Assembly (NCBI GenBank): GCA_020746105.1 | Contig: CM036639.1 | Location: 7,083,501 to 7,147,500 of the forward strand | Length of the DNA stretch: 64,000 nt | Origin: Trogon surrucura | Taxonomy: Eukaryota > Chordata > Aves > Trogoniformes > Trogonidae | Reading direction: 5' to 3' | Part shown: positions 11,348-23,534 of the stretch, in pieces | Position numbering within the stretch: position 1 is the stretch's first letter | Layout: each line of letters opens with the position of its first letter | The notes under the pieces: model-generated | What the model was told of the DNA's origin: nothing | The model's input: only the letters and a program-made list of their open reading frames with translations | The model's database searches: none | Translations under genes and position numbers: made by a program

Positions 11348-12774
11348 GTGAGTGCTGGGCATCCCATCGTGGCTGTCCCTGCAGCCTCGGGTCCTGAGAC
11401 CCCCCTGGGCCCTGCTCACCACAGGGGAGCTGAGAGGAGGAGCAGAGCCAAAACTGCCTCCTCCAGTCCCTGACATTTAAGGCACAGTCTCGGCCTCAGC
11501 CTGACAACACCGAGAGATGCCCAGCACGGTGCTGAGGACAAGGCAAGGGTGGCAAGAGACCCAGGTTCCCCAGGGCTGCAGCTGGCAGCGCTCCCCCCTC
11601 CGCCTCTGCAACAAATGCACCCGCTGCCCTTTCCTCCCGCTGCCCTGAGAGCCATCGGCCGCTGGTGTGAGTCACCGTGGCCACATCCCAGAGCGAGAGG
11701 TGGCTGCAGGAGCTGGGGGAAGCAGGGAAAGAGAGGGAGCTTCCAGTAGGAGAATGCTGGTGGGGATGTAGGGGTGCTGCTGCGTGCAACAAGTGTGCAC
11801 ACACACGCACCCAGGGATGTCCAAGTCAAACTGTCCTGAGCTGTTTTAGCTCATTCTTAAACCAGGCAGGCCTCGCCACATGCTGATGGCAGCACAACTT
11901 GTCCTTTCCTTGGCAGCCTTCGGCGCGTGTTGGGTGCAGGTTCTCGCGCAGGCTCAGCCACGTCCCACTGCCACCTGCGTCCAGAGGCTGGACGAGGATG
12001 AGTTATGCCCCCGTGGCCGTATCCGTGCTGGAGGACATCAGCGGTGCTCGGGTCAGCTCACTGCCTGCTTGTGGGACAACGGGAGAGTGAAGGAGATGGT
12101 CCTCGCGCCACGGAGCTGACCCTACGGCCCAGCCCTTCTGCAGATGGAACGTGCACAGTGCATCTGCACTGCCCTCAAGATGAGGTGGTGAGGAGTGCAT
12201 GGTGGGGCTGGCAGGTCCCCTCTGCCCACCCCCGTGTCCTGAGCTGCCCACTACCCCTTCCCTAGGCCTGGCTGGGCATGCAGGGTGCCCAGAGCTGCTC
12301 CCTCAGGGCTGCAGGACTGGGTCCTGAGGTCAGGAGGGGGAACCCCACTCCCAGCTGAGCCTTGAGCTGTGTCACCCTCCCAGGCCGATCCCTGCAGGGT
12401 AAATTCGGCTGGTAACTGCTCAGCAGTGGGGATTTGTGGCCAAGGAATGAGCTGGCATGGAGGGCCAGACGGCCCAGTCGCAGAAGGGGTCGGGCTGGCT
12501 GGGCGCAAGGATGCGGGAACAAGCAGGGCTGCCAATGGCAGCAGGACCCTGCCCAAGGCACTGTTCCTTCCTTTGAGTTTAGATTTCAGCAAAAAGTGTG
12601 TTTAATTCGTCTTGAGGGATAACAAAAATTGCCCAAGGTTCCCCATGAAGCCGCAGCCCCCCGAGCTCTTGGCCCAGTCCCGTTGCGCATCTGGCAACGG
12701 AATTCCGTGTTCCAGCCGCAGCTCCCTGTGCCCGGCAACTTGAGCAACACAGACATTCTGCCCTGCTCCTGACA

Positions 12775-12890
12775 CCCTTCTGACCTGCTCCCAGCCCTTC
12801 CGACCTGCTCCCAGCCCTTCCGACCTGCTCCCAGACCATCTGACCTGTTCCCAGCTCTCTCCCTGCTCCCAGACCTTCTCCTCTGTTCCT
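12775..12890. repeat. GC-rich minisatellite, ~20-bp unit
   Basis: Five to six imperfect tandem copies of a unit close to TGCTCCCAGCCCTTCCGACC are present. The copies explain the repetitive frames seen on both strands here, so these are not evidence of a protein. Confidence 0.75.
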
Positions 12891-13778
12891 GCTGCCCTGG
12901 ACCCAGCCCTTCTCGCCTCTCCCACACCTCGGTCCCTACCCTGTGCTGCCTTACTGCAACGCCCGGAGGAAAGGACACTTGTGCTGAGGAAGGTAGAGCC
13001 CCACTCCACAGAGCTGGGCACCCCCCACTGCCCGGGCAGGCTAGGGCAGGCACTGTGGGGATGGATGGGGTGGCAGGGGGACCCCGCTCTGGGGAGCTCA
13101 GGGCACTGGGAGCTTGGCTTACGCTTTCCACCCACCCCTGCAAGGCCACGGGCTGGGAGAAGCCCTTCCGGGCTGCTCATCCCCTGCTGAAGCAGAACAT
13201 CCCTACCTGGACACACGTCTCCAGGAGAGCCCTGAGCACCCCCGGCTCCAGCCGCTGGGATGTGTGGTGGGAGCAGCTGGGTCCTGCCTGCAGCCTGAGC
13301 CGCTGCCTCCTGTCCCTTCCCAGGCTGGGGCCATGGGAGCTCAGCCCTGCTCATGCAGCAGCACGGAGCCAAAAAGCCACCTGGACAGAGTCAGGAGCTT
13401 CTAGGCCCTGAGGCAGATGCAGGGCTGGGGTCTGCACGCGGTGGGGCTGGGGGCTGTGCCCGGTGCCCTGTGGGCTGGGGAGCAGGGCTGCTCCCCAGGG
13501 CTGCTTCTCCAGCAGATCCACAAGACCTCGCTGCTCCCCCAGCTCCCGAAGCACACAGTGCGCAGGATGCTCCGGCTGCAGACGTGGTCCCGCCAGTGCT
13601 GCTGGCAAAGGGGCTGCCCAGGCTCCAGCCAGCTCCTGCTGGGAATGTACCTGGGACCCCATCACCTCACACCTCTCCGTGGGCTGGGTGGCAAGAGGGG
13701 CAGACCCCCAGCCCACAGGTCTGCTCCGCTGTCCAGGGCAGGGACCAATGCGCTGCTTGGTTTGGCTTTTGGCTTAGG

Positions 13779-13996
13779 ATGGTGGAACCGATGGATGTTG
13801 ATGTGAAGGAAGAGGATGTGGAGATGGAAGATGTGGAGATCAAGGATGTGGAGATGGAGGACATTGAAGAGAGGGACGTGGAGATGGAAGATTTGGAGGT
13901 GAAGGATGTAGAGATGGAAGATGTGGAGTGGCTTTGGAGATGGAGGACATGGCGGTGAAGGATGTGGAGGTAAAGCATGAGGATGTGGAGGACAGG
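13779..13996 (+). repeat. 18-bp coding-like minisatellite (DVEMED repeats)
   Basis: About ten imperfect 18-bp units (GATGTGGAGATGGAAGAT) encode an acidic DVEMED/DVEIKD repeat. The frame can begin at an ATG at 13779, or follow an acceptor-like TTGGCTTAG just before it. It shifts near 13929 and the repeat then continues in another frame. An AATAAA lies about 640 bp downstream. It may be the end of an unidentified acidic protein or simply a minisatellite. Confidence 0.6.
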
Positions 13997-14477
13997 GGTG
14001 TGAAGAGGGACACACCAGCAGCCGGACAGGCAGGCGCTCCCCATCCACTGCCCACAGTCAGAGGGGGTGGCCTGCTGCCAGGCTTGGGTTGGGTCTGGGC
14101 TGGGTGGTCGCTGGCTGCAGGGACATGGAACCTGGTGCCCTCATCACAGCGGCACAACCGCCACCCCCACGCTGCCCGGAGCACCCACCTGCTTTGGGAA
14201 GGGAGCAATTCCTTGGGGTAAGCCAAGTGTGACACCAAGGCCAGCCGGGGCTTCGTGCTGGAAGCAGAGCCCCACTCTCCCCAGTGTGTCCCAGAGCTGT
14301 GGCCAATCTCACACCCCTCAGGGTGAAGCCCAACCCGAAGCAGCTGCTGCCGCTGAGCTGGCTCGGGAACCCCCAGCGCTGCTCGGCGAAGCGCTGCCCG
14401 TTGGCCAAACGGTCGTGCCTCTTGCTTTTCTTCCAGGGCTGACGGAGATGCGGGACTGGCGGATATTCGAGGAGGAA

Positions 14478-14632
14478 GATTTGTTGTTTGCTGTATATAG
14501 TTGTTTGTTGTTGTTTGTTGTTTGTTCTTTGTTGTTAGTTGTTTCTCGTTGGTTGTTTCTTGTTGTTTGTTGTTGTTTGTTGTTATATACAGTTGTTTGT
14601 TGTTGTTTGTTGTATATAGTTGAGTTTTTTCT
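14478..14632. repeat. TTG/TTTG simple repeat
   Basis: The sequence is an imperfect run of GTTGTTTGTTGTT with a few TATATAG interruptions. No coding potential. Confidence 0.85.
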
Positions 14633-14635
14633 GTA

Positions 14636-14641
14636 AATAAA
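14636..14641 (+). terminator. Possible polyadenylation signal
   Basis: An AATAAA followed by a T-rich tract lies at the AT-rich end of the otherwise GC-rich block. It could end a plus-strand transcript that includes the acidic repeat, but no such transcript is established from sequence. Confidence 0.3.
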
Positions 14642-15099
14642 TACATTTCTTTACATTTTTCAGACCTAAGCTCCCTTGGTATTTGCTTTGGGCACACGTG
14701 GTGGTTGCAGAGCTGTGGTTTCTACTTGCTCTGGGTTCCTGGAGCCCCAGGGACAGGGGGCACCTGTGCACAGGGAGGGGGTCGCACTTAGGGGGGTGGC
14801 ACCAGTGGGCACCTCTAGAGCATTGCAGAGCACTGGGAGAGCCCTGAGAGCGAGAAGGGCCGAGGGTGGGTGCCCAGGGAGAGACTCAAGCCAAAGCAAA
14901 GCGATCCCTGCCCCGCCTGGACTGAAGGAGGGACCATGGACCTGCTCATCCCCAGTCTGACCACTCTGCCAGGACCATGCTGTGAGGGCCAGGATGAAAA
15001 GCCTGACCGAAACCCATCAAACCAACATCCACCAGCTTCCCTTCATCCCTGAGGCGGGTGACCTTGTTGCAGGAGGATCTGGGAGTGCTGTGGCTGACT

Positions 15100-15190
15100 C
15101 TGCAGGGAAGGGATGTCACCCAGAGGGACCTTGACAGCTCTGAGAGGTGGGCCCATGGGAACCTCCTGAAGCTCCTCAAGGCCCAGGGGG
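15100..15190 (+). mobile_element. CR1 LINE internal fragment
   Basis: The segment with GACCTTGACAGCTCTGAGAG and the following GTGGGCCCATGGGAACCTCC matches the reverse transcriptase C-terminal region seen in fuller CR1 copies in this window. It is short and lacks the 3' end. Confidence 0.55.
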
Positions 15191-15289
15191 TGTGGGAGGT
15201 GGCAGCAGCTGGCACATTCCCAGGGCCGCAGCATTGCAGGATCCCGGGAACGATGCCGGGGCTGGGGGAGAGCCCTGAGAGCGAGACGG

Positions 15290-16130
15290 GGCCCCCGAGT
15301 GCGGGTGCCCGCCCGGGGAGAGGCTCGACCGGCCGTGAAGCTGCTGGCAGCGGCGCTGGCCCCTGGTCCCCACTCGGGGTGACTCGGGGGCTGCAGCTCG
15401 TGGCGGGGAGGGCGCGGGGGGGGGTTTGGGGCAGCTGCTGCGGGGGTGCTGTGGCTCCCGCGGGGCTGCGGCGTCCCCGGCCGGGGGGGTGCGGGCTGTG
15501 GGGAGCCGCGGGCGCTGGCGGGGAGTCCCGGGGCTGCGGGCACGGGGCTGCCCCCGGGCGCTCGTTGGCCGCGGCCCGGCCCCCTCCTCCCTTGGCGGCG
15601 GGCAGAGCCGCTCCTTACGGGCAGCCGGAGCCCGGCGCCCTCCCCGCGGAGGCGGGCGGGGAGCGCTGCCGGCCACGGGGGCACCGGCACCGGGAGCGGC
15701 GGCGGCGGGAGCGGGGCCGGAGCCGGCGGCGGGATGGGGCAGCGGCGGGAGCGGCCGCGCTGCTCTTTGCCCCGGCTAAGGCGGCCGGGGCCGGGGGCCG
15801 CTTCCCCGGCGGCGTGGGGTTGTGCAGGCGGGGGGCGATGCGGGGCCCCCCCCTCCTCCTCCTTCTCCTCCGGTCGGGGCCGGGCGTCGCTCCCCCCCGG
15901 CCGTGTCCCCCCGCCTGGCCCGGGCCAGGGCTGCGGGGGAGCGGGCTGGGAGCGGGGCGCCCCGGCTGCCCCCGGCCCGGCTCTGCCTGCTCGGGCAGCA
16001 GCGGCTCCTCGGGGCTCTCCGCAAACGCCGGCAGGGGAAGGGAGAGCTCGCCGTGCCTGGGGCAGCCCTGGCCTGCCCGGGTCGCCGCAGCAGGGAGGGA
16101 GGGAGGGAGGGAGGGAGGGGGGCTCCGTCC
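15290..16130. promoter_or_regulatory. CpG island
   Basis: More than 800 bp of very GC-rich sequence with dense, undepleted CpG and GGGCGG-like boxes stands out from its surroundings. Such islands in birds usually mark promoters active in the germ line. The long open frames here (for example 15058-16245 on plus and 16407-15043 on minus) exist because stop codons are rare at this composition, so I do not call them genes. The candidate minus-strand exons at 9.7-10.5 kb lie in the right direction to be driven from here, but that link is inference. Confidence 0.7.
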
Positions 16131-16817
16131 CGCAAAGCTCTGGGCGCTCACGCCGACGCCTGGGCGGCCGGCAGGGCACCTGGCCGGGCTGCTGCCATCG
16201 GGCACCGCCGGCGCCAGCGATTCCCAGGGCTCCTCGCCTTGCTGATTTCCGACAGATTTCGTGCATGCCCACAGCCTGGAGGAGTGGGGCTGCCGAGAGC
16301 CCAACCCCTCTGACCCCCAGGAAAGGCTCCCCTGCACACCCGGCTTTCAGCCAGAGGGTTTCAAGTCGGATCCAGGGGCCCAAAGCAAGTCCTCTCCCTG
16401 CTGACACTCTTGGTCCTTCTGGCTTGAATTTGCCCCAGCCCTGGATTTAGGGAGTTTGGACTAAGTGCCCTGAGATGAAGGTGTTGGGAGGACTTTAGCA
16501 GCACTGAAAGAACAGCAAAAAAGTTGGGTAAGGAGGGCTGGTGTTAGACATTTGGGGCAACGTCTGCATAAAAAGCGAACGAACAGAAGCAGCGAGGTGG
16601 GGGGAATGACAGGTAGAAATGAAATGTTCATGGAGCCAAGTGCAAGCAGCTCTGTTGTCCCCAGCAGTGAGTTGTGGGGGGTGAAAAGGAGTTGTGAGCA
16701 AATGCAGGCAGCAATGAAGGGAAAACCCAGGTGCCTTGGGGAGGTGGAAAGCTGCCAGGGCAAGGTGGAGAGCTGAGTGCCCTGAGGGTCAGGCTTTCCA
16801 AGCTGCTGAAAGCCACC

Positions 16818-17969
16818 CAGGGTTTGCCGGGCCGGATTTCCGTGGCGGGGAGGGCTCTAGGGGGGCTTCGGCAAGAAGCTGCTAGAAGCTTCCCCCGAGT
16901 CCGATAGGGCCCGTGCCAGCCAGCTCCAAAGAGGGACCCGCCGCTGGCCAAGGCTGAGCCTGTCAGTAGGAGAGGAACCCCCTGTGAAAACATATTTAAG
17001 AAACGAGGAAAAAGAACTGCGCCACAAGAGCTGGCACAGAGATGGAGGAGTGAGAATCTGTGGAAATACCAAGGTCAGTGAAGACGGTGGGAGGGAAGGA
17101 TGAGCTCCAGGTGCCGGAGCAGAGAGTGCCCCGGGTCGTGGTGAGGACCATGGTGAAGCGGGTTGTCCCCCTGCAGCCCATGGGCGGGGTGTAGATGTCC
17201 ACCGTGGGGTGGAGAACCCCACGCCGGAGCGGGTGGATGCCTGGAGGGGGCTGTAGCCCGTGGGAAGCCCGTATCGGAGCAGGTCGCAGCCAGAACCTGT
17301 AGCCTGTGGAAGAGGGAATGCCCACGCTGGAGCAGGTTGGCTGGTGGGACTTTTGTGACGCCGCGGGGGACTCACGCTGGAGCAGTTTCCCCTGAAGGAC
17401 TGCGCCTCAGACTCACGAGGGGTGGGCTGCCCCTCATGGGGTGTCTCCCGTTGGGCAGTTTGTGATGAATTGCCCTTCGTGGCACGACTCACGCCAGAGA
17501 AGAGAGCGTGAAGCTTGTCTCCCGTGAGAGGGACCCCACAGTGGCCCTGGGGAAGAGTGAAGAGTCCTCCCCCGGAGTGAAGAAGCAGCGGTGGAACCAA
17601 CGTCGGATGAACTGACCGTAACCCCCACTCCCTGTCCCCCTGCGCCGCTCGGGGGGAGGAGGTGGAGAAACCGGGATTGGTGTTAAGCCAGGGAAGTAGG
17701 GATGGATGGGGGGAAGGTGTTCTGTTTAAGATCTGTTTGCTCTTTCTCACTTCTCACTACTCCTCTCTGATTAGTTCTCTTAAGAAATGTACCTAATTTC
17801 CCCAAAACTGAGTCTGTTTTGCCCGGGACGGTAAATGAGGGTGATCTCCCTGTCCTTATCTCAAACCCTGAACCCTTGGAAATATTTTCTCCCCCTGTCT
17901 AGCCGTGAAGGGGGAGTGAGAGAGCGGCTGTGTGGGTACCTGGCGGCTGGACAAGGTCAACCCATGACA
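16818..17969 (+). mobile_element. ERVL-type LTR
   Basis: This is an approximately 1.15-kb LTR, homologous along its length to the inverted copy at 33426-34617. It has a CATATTTAAG TATA-like box near 16990, an AATTTCCCC block after a degraded polyadenylation region, and ends ...CAACCCATGACA at 17969. The left terminus is eroded and no target duplication is evident. A 297-codon minus-strand frame inside it is a chance open frame of the LTR. Confidence 0.8.
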
Positions 17970-18335
17970 ACATACCATTATCTTAGCCTTCTCAATTGAG
18001 AGCAGATGAAAACACTGTCCTTTTTGTGCAAATAAAAGTTGACTGCTGAATGAAAGAAAGTGCTTGATTGTTGATACAGGTGCTCATTTTTGGTGGGGAT
18101 TTGGTTTGACACCTGTTGTTTTAAAAGGAAACTTAAAACTTCATTTGATTTTCTGGTGTTCTTCCAATTGTGGCAAGTGCCCATCTGGAGGATTCTGGGG
18201 AGCTTGTTTACCTCTTCACTCTTCTCACTGTCTTTGCTAAGCTAAGAAAGTGAATGTGAAGTTAGTCATTAAGATGGGAGAAGCATCGGAGGGTGTTTTG
18301 AACCAGGGATTGCTAGTTCATTACGATCCCAGTAA

Positions 18336-18368
<33 letters not shown>

Positions 18369-21300
18369 TGTCAAGTACCATCTAAGAAGCTGTTTATTAG
18401 AGCTAACACTATAGAGGACAGGCTGCTGTAAAACTGCATCCCTTCACATACTGCGAACCTTAAGCCATGAAGCTTCAAATGCACTTCTCTGATCAACACA
18501 CAGCATGCCATGGACATCCCGTCAACAGAAGGATTATTTTAAAAAGAAAAAAAATATATCCACCATTTCTCCCCTTAGACAGAAAGGATGTTCACAGGAG
18601 AAGGTTTTGCTCCAGAGTTAGACAAAGGCAAGGCCATGGAGGCGGTGTAACCACTGGTACCAGCTGGGAGCTGCCCGCACACTCCAGGGTTAAAACAAGC
18701 TGCTGAGTTTATCCTGCAGCCGAAGGCTTTGTGCAGCCCATCACAGCCTCGAGGACCACGCACACGTGCAGCCCAGCACTGCACTACGGCCAGCAGCGAC
18801 TCCTCGGTGTACGAGGGTCTCCAGCCAAGATGAGCGCACAAGTTCCAAAGGGACATTAGGAGTGGCTGCCACCTCCAGCAGCCCAGCCCATCTCCTGGGG
18901 ACCTGGGGCCTCTGACCAGCCTGGGGGATGCAGCTGCAACTTTCTGCTGCAGGTTCAGCCCGCAGTGAAGGTGAGCCTTTTCCAGAGGCACATGGACGTG
19001 CCCAGACAGACCCACCCAGAGGACACTGGCAAGGCCAGGCACCCACTGCCACAGCCAAGGCACTGCGGTCACCAGCACCCACGCAGGGGACCTACATCAC
19101 ACAGGAGCACAGACAGCGGTGTCCTCTCCTCTGCGGCAGGGACGGGAGGTCACTAGTGCCGGCACCCACAGGACACTCTCTGGATTCACATGCACTTTCC
19201 CAGATCCCCCAAACACCAGCAGAGCCCCCGCCTGCCTGGCCTCCCCGCCTGGATCTGGCCTCTGATCCCACCCCACCAGCCCCTACTCGCCAGCTGGTCC
19301 AGCCTGATGCACTAAAGTCCAGGGGAACCTCTCCAAAGCTGCGCTTGGAGTTCCTTAACGGCCCGTTAAATTAGTAGCTACTGACTTTCTGGGGTCTTTG
19401 CCATTGTCTCTTCTCCCTTTACTGACTGTTGCCTTTTGCCTTGAAAAGATCATTGGTGAGATAACCTTAATGAAGCAGATGCTCCCACCTTCCACCTACC
19501 CTTAGAAGCATCGGATTATAACTTTGGAGTTCTGGCAGGCTGTGGTGCAGAGGTACGATTATGTGGGACAATTCAGACAGAAACAAATAAAAATCCAGCT
19601 CTTGCTTGTTCATTTTTGTCTGAATTACGGAAGTATCACACCTGTCTGGAATTCAGCTTAAGATGCTTATATCCAGGCATCTAGAAATCTGAACTCCTGT
19701 TACAGACAGAACATACCCCCTTTTTCCCCCAAAGATTTTGGAGGGAAGCGTTATGCAGGGGGTGTTCCCACCAGAGAATTACACATTGATGCAGGGACTC
19801 CAACCGTTGTCTGCAAAGACTGCAGAGATGTAGCTTGTGATATATCAGACACACAATTTATTCAGAGTACCATTATTTTCAGTAGGTTTTCCTCAGAAAA
19901 CACCAAGAAAATGGTTGTCTGAAGTATGAATTCTGTTGAACAAGTGGGCTGCATACCATATGCAGAGAAAAAAATAATCTCTACCTGAAAAGTAACACAA
20001 TTGTTACAACCTTGTAAGTCACCTTCTCTGAAACAGATTGTAATAACGTTGATCCATTTTATTAATCTGATATATGCTGTGTCTCGTTATAAGCTGTTCT
20101 TTTTCAAAATGCAGCAGACAACTGTGATAAGGCTTATCCAGCATGAAACCAACGACAGAGGGTGGTTTGGCATTTTTGTTAAGCGCTTGCACTGTGTTCT
20201 CTTTTGCTCTGTGTTTACGTCTTTTAATAGGACATGTCACACAATTCCAGGGAAGAGGAGCAGGGGGAACATGACAAAAGAAACTGTAATATCCTGGAAA
20301 CATGTAATGTTTTTGTCCTTGGATTCTGAAAGACTTAGGGTTGTGTGAAAACTCTTCACTGTGTTGGGACTCCACATGAAACTGAGTGCAACACTCGTCT
20401 GACACGTATGGTAGGTACACCCTGTCTGTGACTCTTCATGGTTGCTACCTACGGAGTGGGAGGTTTCCAAGGGCACAAATGTCTATAAAAATCCTTAGGC
20501 AAAACAACTCTAGCCATGATTTTAAAGGATTTGAGGTTTTTTTCCTTCTCAAAGGAATTCTCCCTGAAAGTACTTCCTTATGAAAATTCGTTTTGCCTAT
20601 GAATCCCAGCTGAGTTTTTCCTTCAGAGATGAGCTGGCAAGAGGCTGAGGTGACTACCTGAATGAGGGTATCCACCCTTTAGCCACGATTAGCACAACCA
20701 TATGATAGGGGAAAACAGCATCTAGTGGGAAGCAGCCTCCCAAGGCCGCGAGGACGAGAGAAGCAACCTCTCAGGGTCATAGGACCATGTCAGACTGTGG
20801 GAGACAGCAGAACGGTGAGAAATGCAGCATCCCCTCCCCACCTCGAGGACCTTGCCCAGCGCTGCGCTGTCTGTGTGCAAATGACGTACCTGCCCTTCCA
20901 GTACTTGGAACTCCTGACAGTGCGACAGGCTGGGCAGGGACTTGGGGTCTGGCCAGACCCACCACCAGCTCTGTCTCCAGCTTGCTCCCCCTGTGAGCCA
21001 CCTCAGAGGGACACTGTTGTTCCCTTGGGTATCAGGGGTTTTGGGGCACCACAGAAGACCCTGCTCTCCTGGGAGGTGACCCCGTAATCTCCGGATCCTT
21101 GGAGCATTCAGTTCTTCAACAGCAGGATGATCTGAAATCCAGTTTGTCCCATCTGAAGTGGGAGCAAAAAGGCCCGTGTGTGAGTTACCCCGTGGCACTG
21201 GGACTGACAGCCCCTGGGAATCAGCTGCAGCAGACTGCAGCCGTCCCGGTGGAAAATTTAAACAGATTCTGCCCTGAAAGTCCTAAAAGGAGGATCACAG

Positions 21301-21688
21301 AGAGCACATCCTATTTGCAGTTGAATAACCTGAGGCCAGAAGAGTGTCAGGCTTCACTGCCACACACCCGAGAAGCTGCTGTTCCCCCTCTCCACCAGTC
21401 AGAGCCTGCTGGCACTGAAAAGCCAGAGCTCCTCGTGGGTTCTCACTCCGGGCACTCGCACAAGCACACGCCTTGCCTTAGCTCAACAGGCTGGTTTTCA
21501 AACTAAAGCATTCAACACCCAGAAGACACAAATTTGCAAATAGATGTGGTTGTTCTGCACATGCTAAGCAAACCAGAATAGTCAAGGTCAATGACTGTTA
21601 AAAAAGCCAAAACAGAACAACAGAAAACCATCACCCAGAACCAAACAACAGAACTAAACAAAACAAAAAGAACAGACGAGATGAAGTT
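17970..21688. other. Intergenic DNA with a CA microsatellite
   Basis: A perfect (AC)n run of about 30 bp lies at 18337-18366. A 135-codon plus-strand frame at 21099-21506 and a 133-codon minus-strand frame at 20420-20019 have protein-like composition but no motif I recognise and no convincing splice context. Nothing else stands out. Confidence 0.5.
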
Positions 21689-22476
21689 TTAGCAACTGAA
21701 CTGCAAACTTCCACTCAGGGGAGAGTGAAATCTTCCCAAAATACCCACAGCTTTCTGGGCTTTTTCCAAGGTTTGCTTGACCTCCCTGTTCCTCAGGCTT
21801 GCAGTGGGCTGACCAGGGTTGTGAGGATGGTGTAGAAAAAGGAGATTTTCTTCAGGTTTCTCAGTGGAGGTGTCCCAGGCAGCAAACAGAGAGAAGTGCC
21901 CCTTAGAACATGCTGACCACAGTGATGTGAGAAGGCTTTCACTTCTCACACGTGGTGGAGAAGGCCTTCAGTCTCCCCATGCACCAGGGGATCCTCGGGT
22001 TAGCATCCGTAATGCAGACGTAGGATGCCAGAACGCACAAAGCTCACAAGACTGCACCATTACAGATCAAGACTGATCATTACAGCAGCCTGGTGTCATT
22101 ACAGGAGAGCCCCACCAAAGAGATGCAGTCACAGAAGTGGTTGATTGGGCTGGGGCCACAAAACTTCAGCTGGCTTGAGAGGTACGTGATGATTGTGGAA
22201 CTAGTCATCAATCCAAGCCAGGAGGCAACTGGCAGCTGGAAAGACACTTTCCAGTCCATCGTGGCTGTACAGAGCATGGGGTGACACAGGGACAGGGATT
22301 GACTGTAGGACATGGTGGCCAGTAGGTAGCACTCGGAGACTGCAAGGGGTCCAAAGAAATAGAGCTGAGCCACACAGTCCTGAGCAGAGGGTCCTGTCCC
22401 GGGCCAGCAGCCCGGGCATGTTCGTGGAAGCGTAGCAGATCTCCAGGCTGCTCAAATTCACCACAAAGAAATACAC
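21689..22476 (-). pseudogene. Olfactory receptor pseudogene
   Basis: Minus-strand fragments in successive frames give the OR sequence in order. These are MYFFVVNLSSLEICY (TM2), AQLYFFGPLAVSECYLLATM (TM3; the expected AYDRY is now SYSQS), KFCGPSPINHFCDCISLVG (second extracellular loop), a TM6 start with GRLKAFSTTCEK, and ASLRNREVKQTLEKA in place of the TM7 NPxIYxLRN motif. At least three frame changes and several stops separate them, and the N-terminus before TM2 is missing. The pattern is that of a class II (gamma) OR. It is related to, but clearly diverged from, the two intact OR genes near 48-58 kb. Confidence 0.85.
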
Positions 22477-23534
22477 TGGGTGTACCAGAAAGAAAGACGA
22501 GGAGTCACAGGCCTGGGCTGGGCTGTAAAGCAGAATCCCTCTTCCACATGAATCCAGGTGAGAACAGAGTCAGGAAGGAGAAAGAGCAGGCATGGAGGGA
22601 GCTGAGAACCCTTCCTTTATGGAGGGATTCTTCACTATCCTCAGGAGCAGGCAGGTTCCAGCAACACAGCCCTGCTGAGCAGCAGCTGAGGGGCCGAGAA
22701 AGGTCCTCGTGTGGGCAGCATGCAGATCCTCCCAGGACACATGTGGAAAGCAGCAGGCCCATTGCCCGATACCACATTAGTCCTTGTTCTGCAGAAAGCA
22801 CAGAGATGGGGCAGACGAGTCCATGGAGAGGAGCTCCCCCTCGCAAAGGCAGCAAGCCCTCCCAGCGCTCAGTGGAGCTGCCTGAAGGGCCCCGGGATGT
22901 GCCGGGTCAGCGCTCCTTCACCCGGGGCAGCCTGTGCAGAGAGGAAGGCACGATCTGCAAATTCTCTGGCTACCAGCTGGTGTGCCAGCATAGCTCAGAG
23001 GACAGGCTTTAGCTCAGAAATCCCACATTATTTGAAATCCCCTCTACTGAAAGGGTAAGGGCACTCCTGGTGAGGGGATTCAGCTCTCCCTCTGCTCTGC
23101 TTGCTGAGCGACTGGATCCACCGTGGGACACGTGCGAGGGCCTGTCTCGTACCACTCAGCTTGTATCAAAAAACTGACATCTGGCAGAGTCTGGCAGATT
23201 TCTGCTCTCACTGCACCATTCTTCCAAACCAATTACCACGTGTGAGCTAGAAGATTATTTTTAATAATTTATTATTTTTAAACCAAAAAAGTATTAATTT
23301 TAAAACAAAAAAGTTTGAATATCATCATCAGTATTTTCCCCAGCCCGACACTCTCAGGTGGTTTCCGGTGGGTGTATAAAAAGCCAAAGCTTTGGCCCTT
23401 CTTTGCAGCTCTTACAGGAGTGGAGCAACTCTGAAGGACAGGCAGTTGCCTTTCCATGCTTGATGGCTGCCTGGGCAGCCCCCTCCTTCACCCACAGCAG
23501 CACCAAAAGCAAGAACCTTCTGCTCAAAGCCAGC

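Noticed and set aside
12586..13372. Minus-strand ORFs with repeated SRSEGLGAGRKGWEQV
   Set aside because: Produced by the 20-bp minisatellite. No flanking domain or splice support.
15043..16407. Very long overlapping ORFs (up to 454 codons) on both strands
   Set aside because: They lie in the CpG island, where stop codons are rare. Three or more frames are open at once, composition is only Pro/Gly/Ala/Arg, and no domain is visible.
16857..17750. 297-codon minus-strand ORF, with a 299-codon counterpart at 33643-34542
   Set aside because: Both lie inside copies of the same LTR, the frames shift relative to each other, and the third copy at 47034 is not open. LTR sequence, not a gene.
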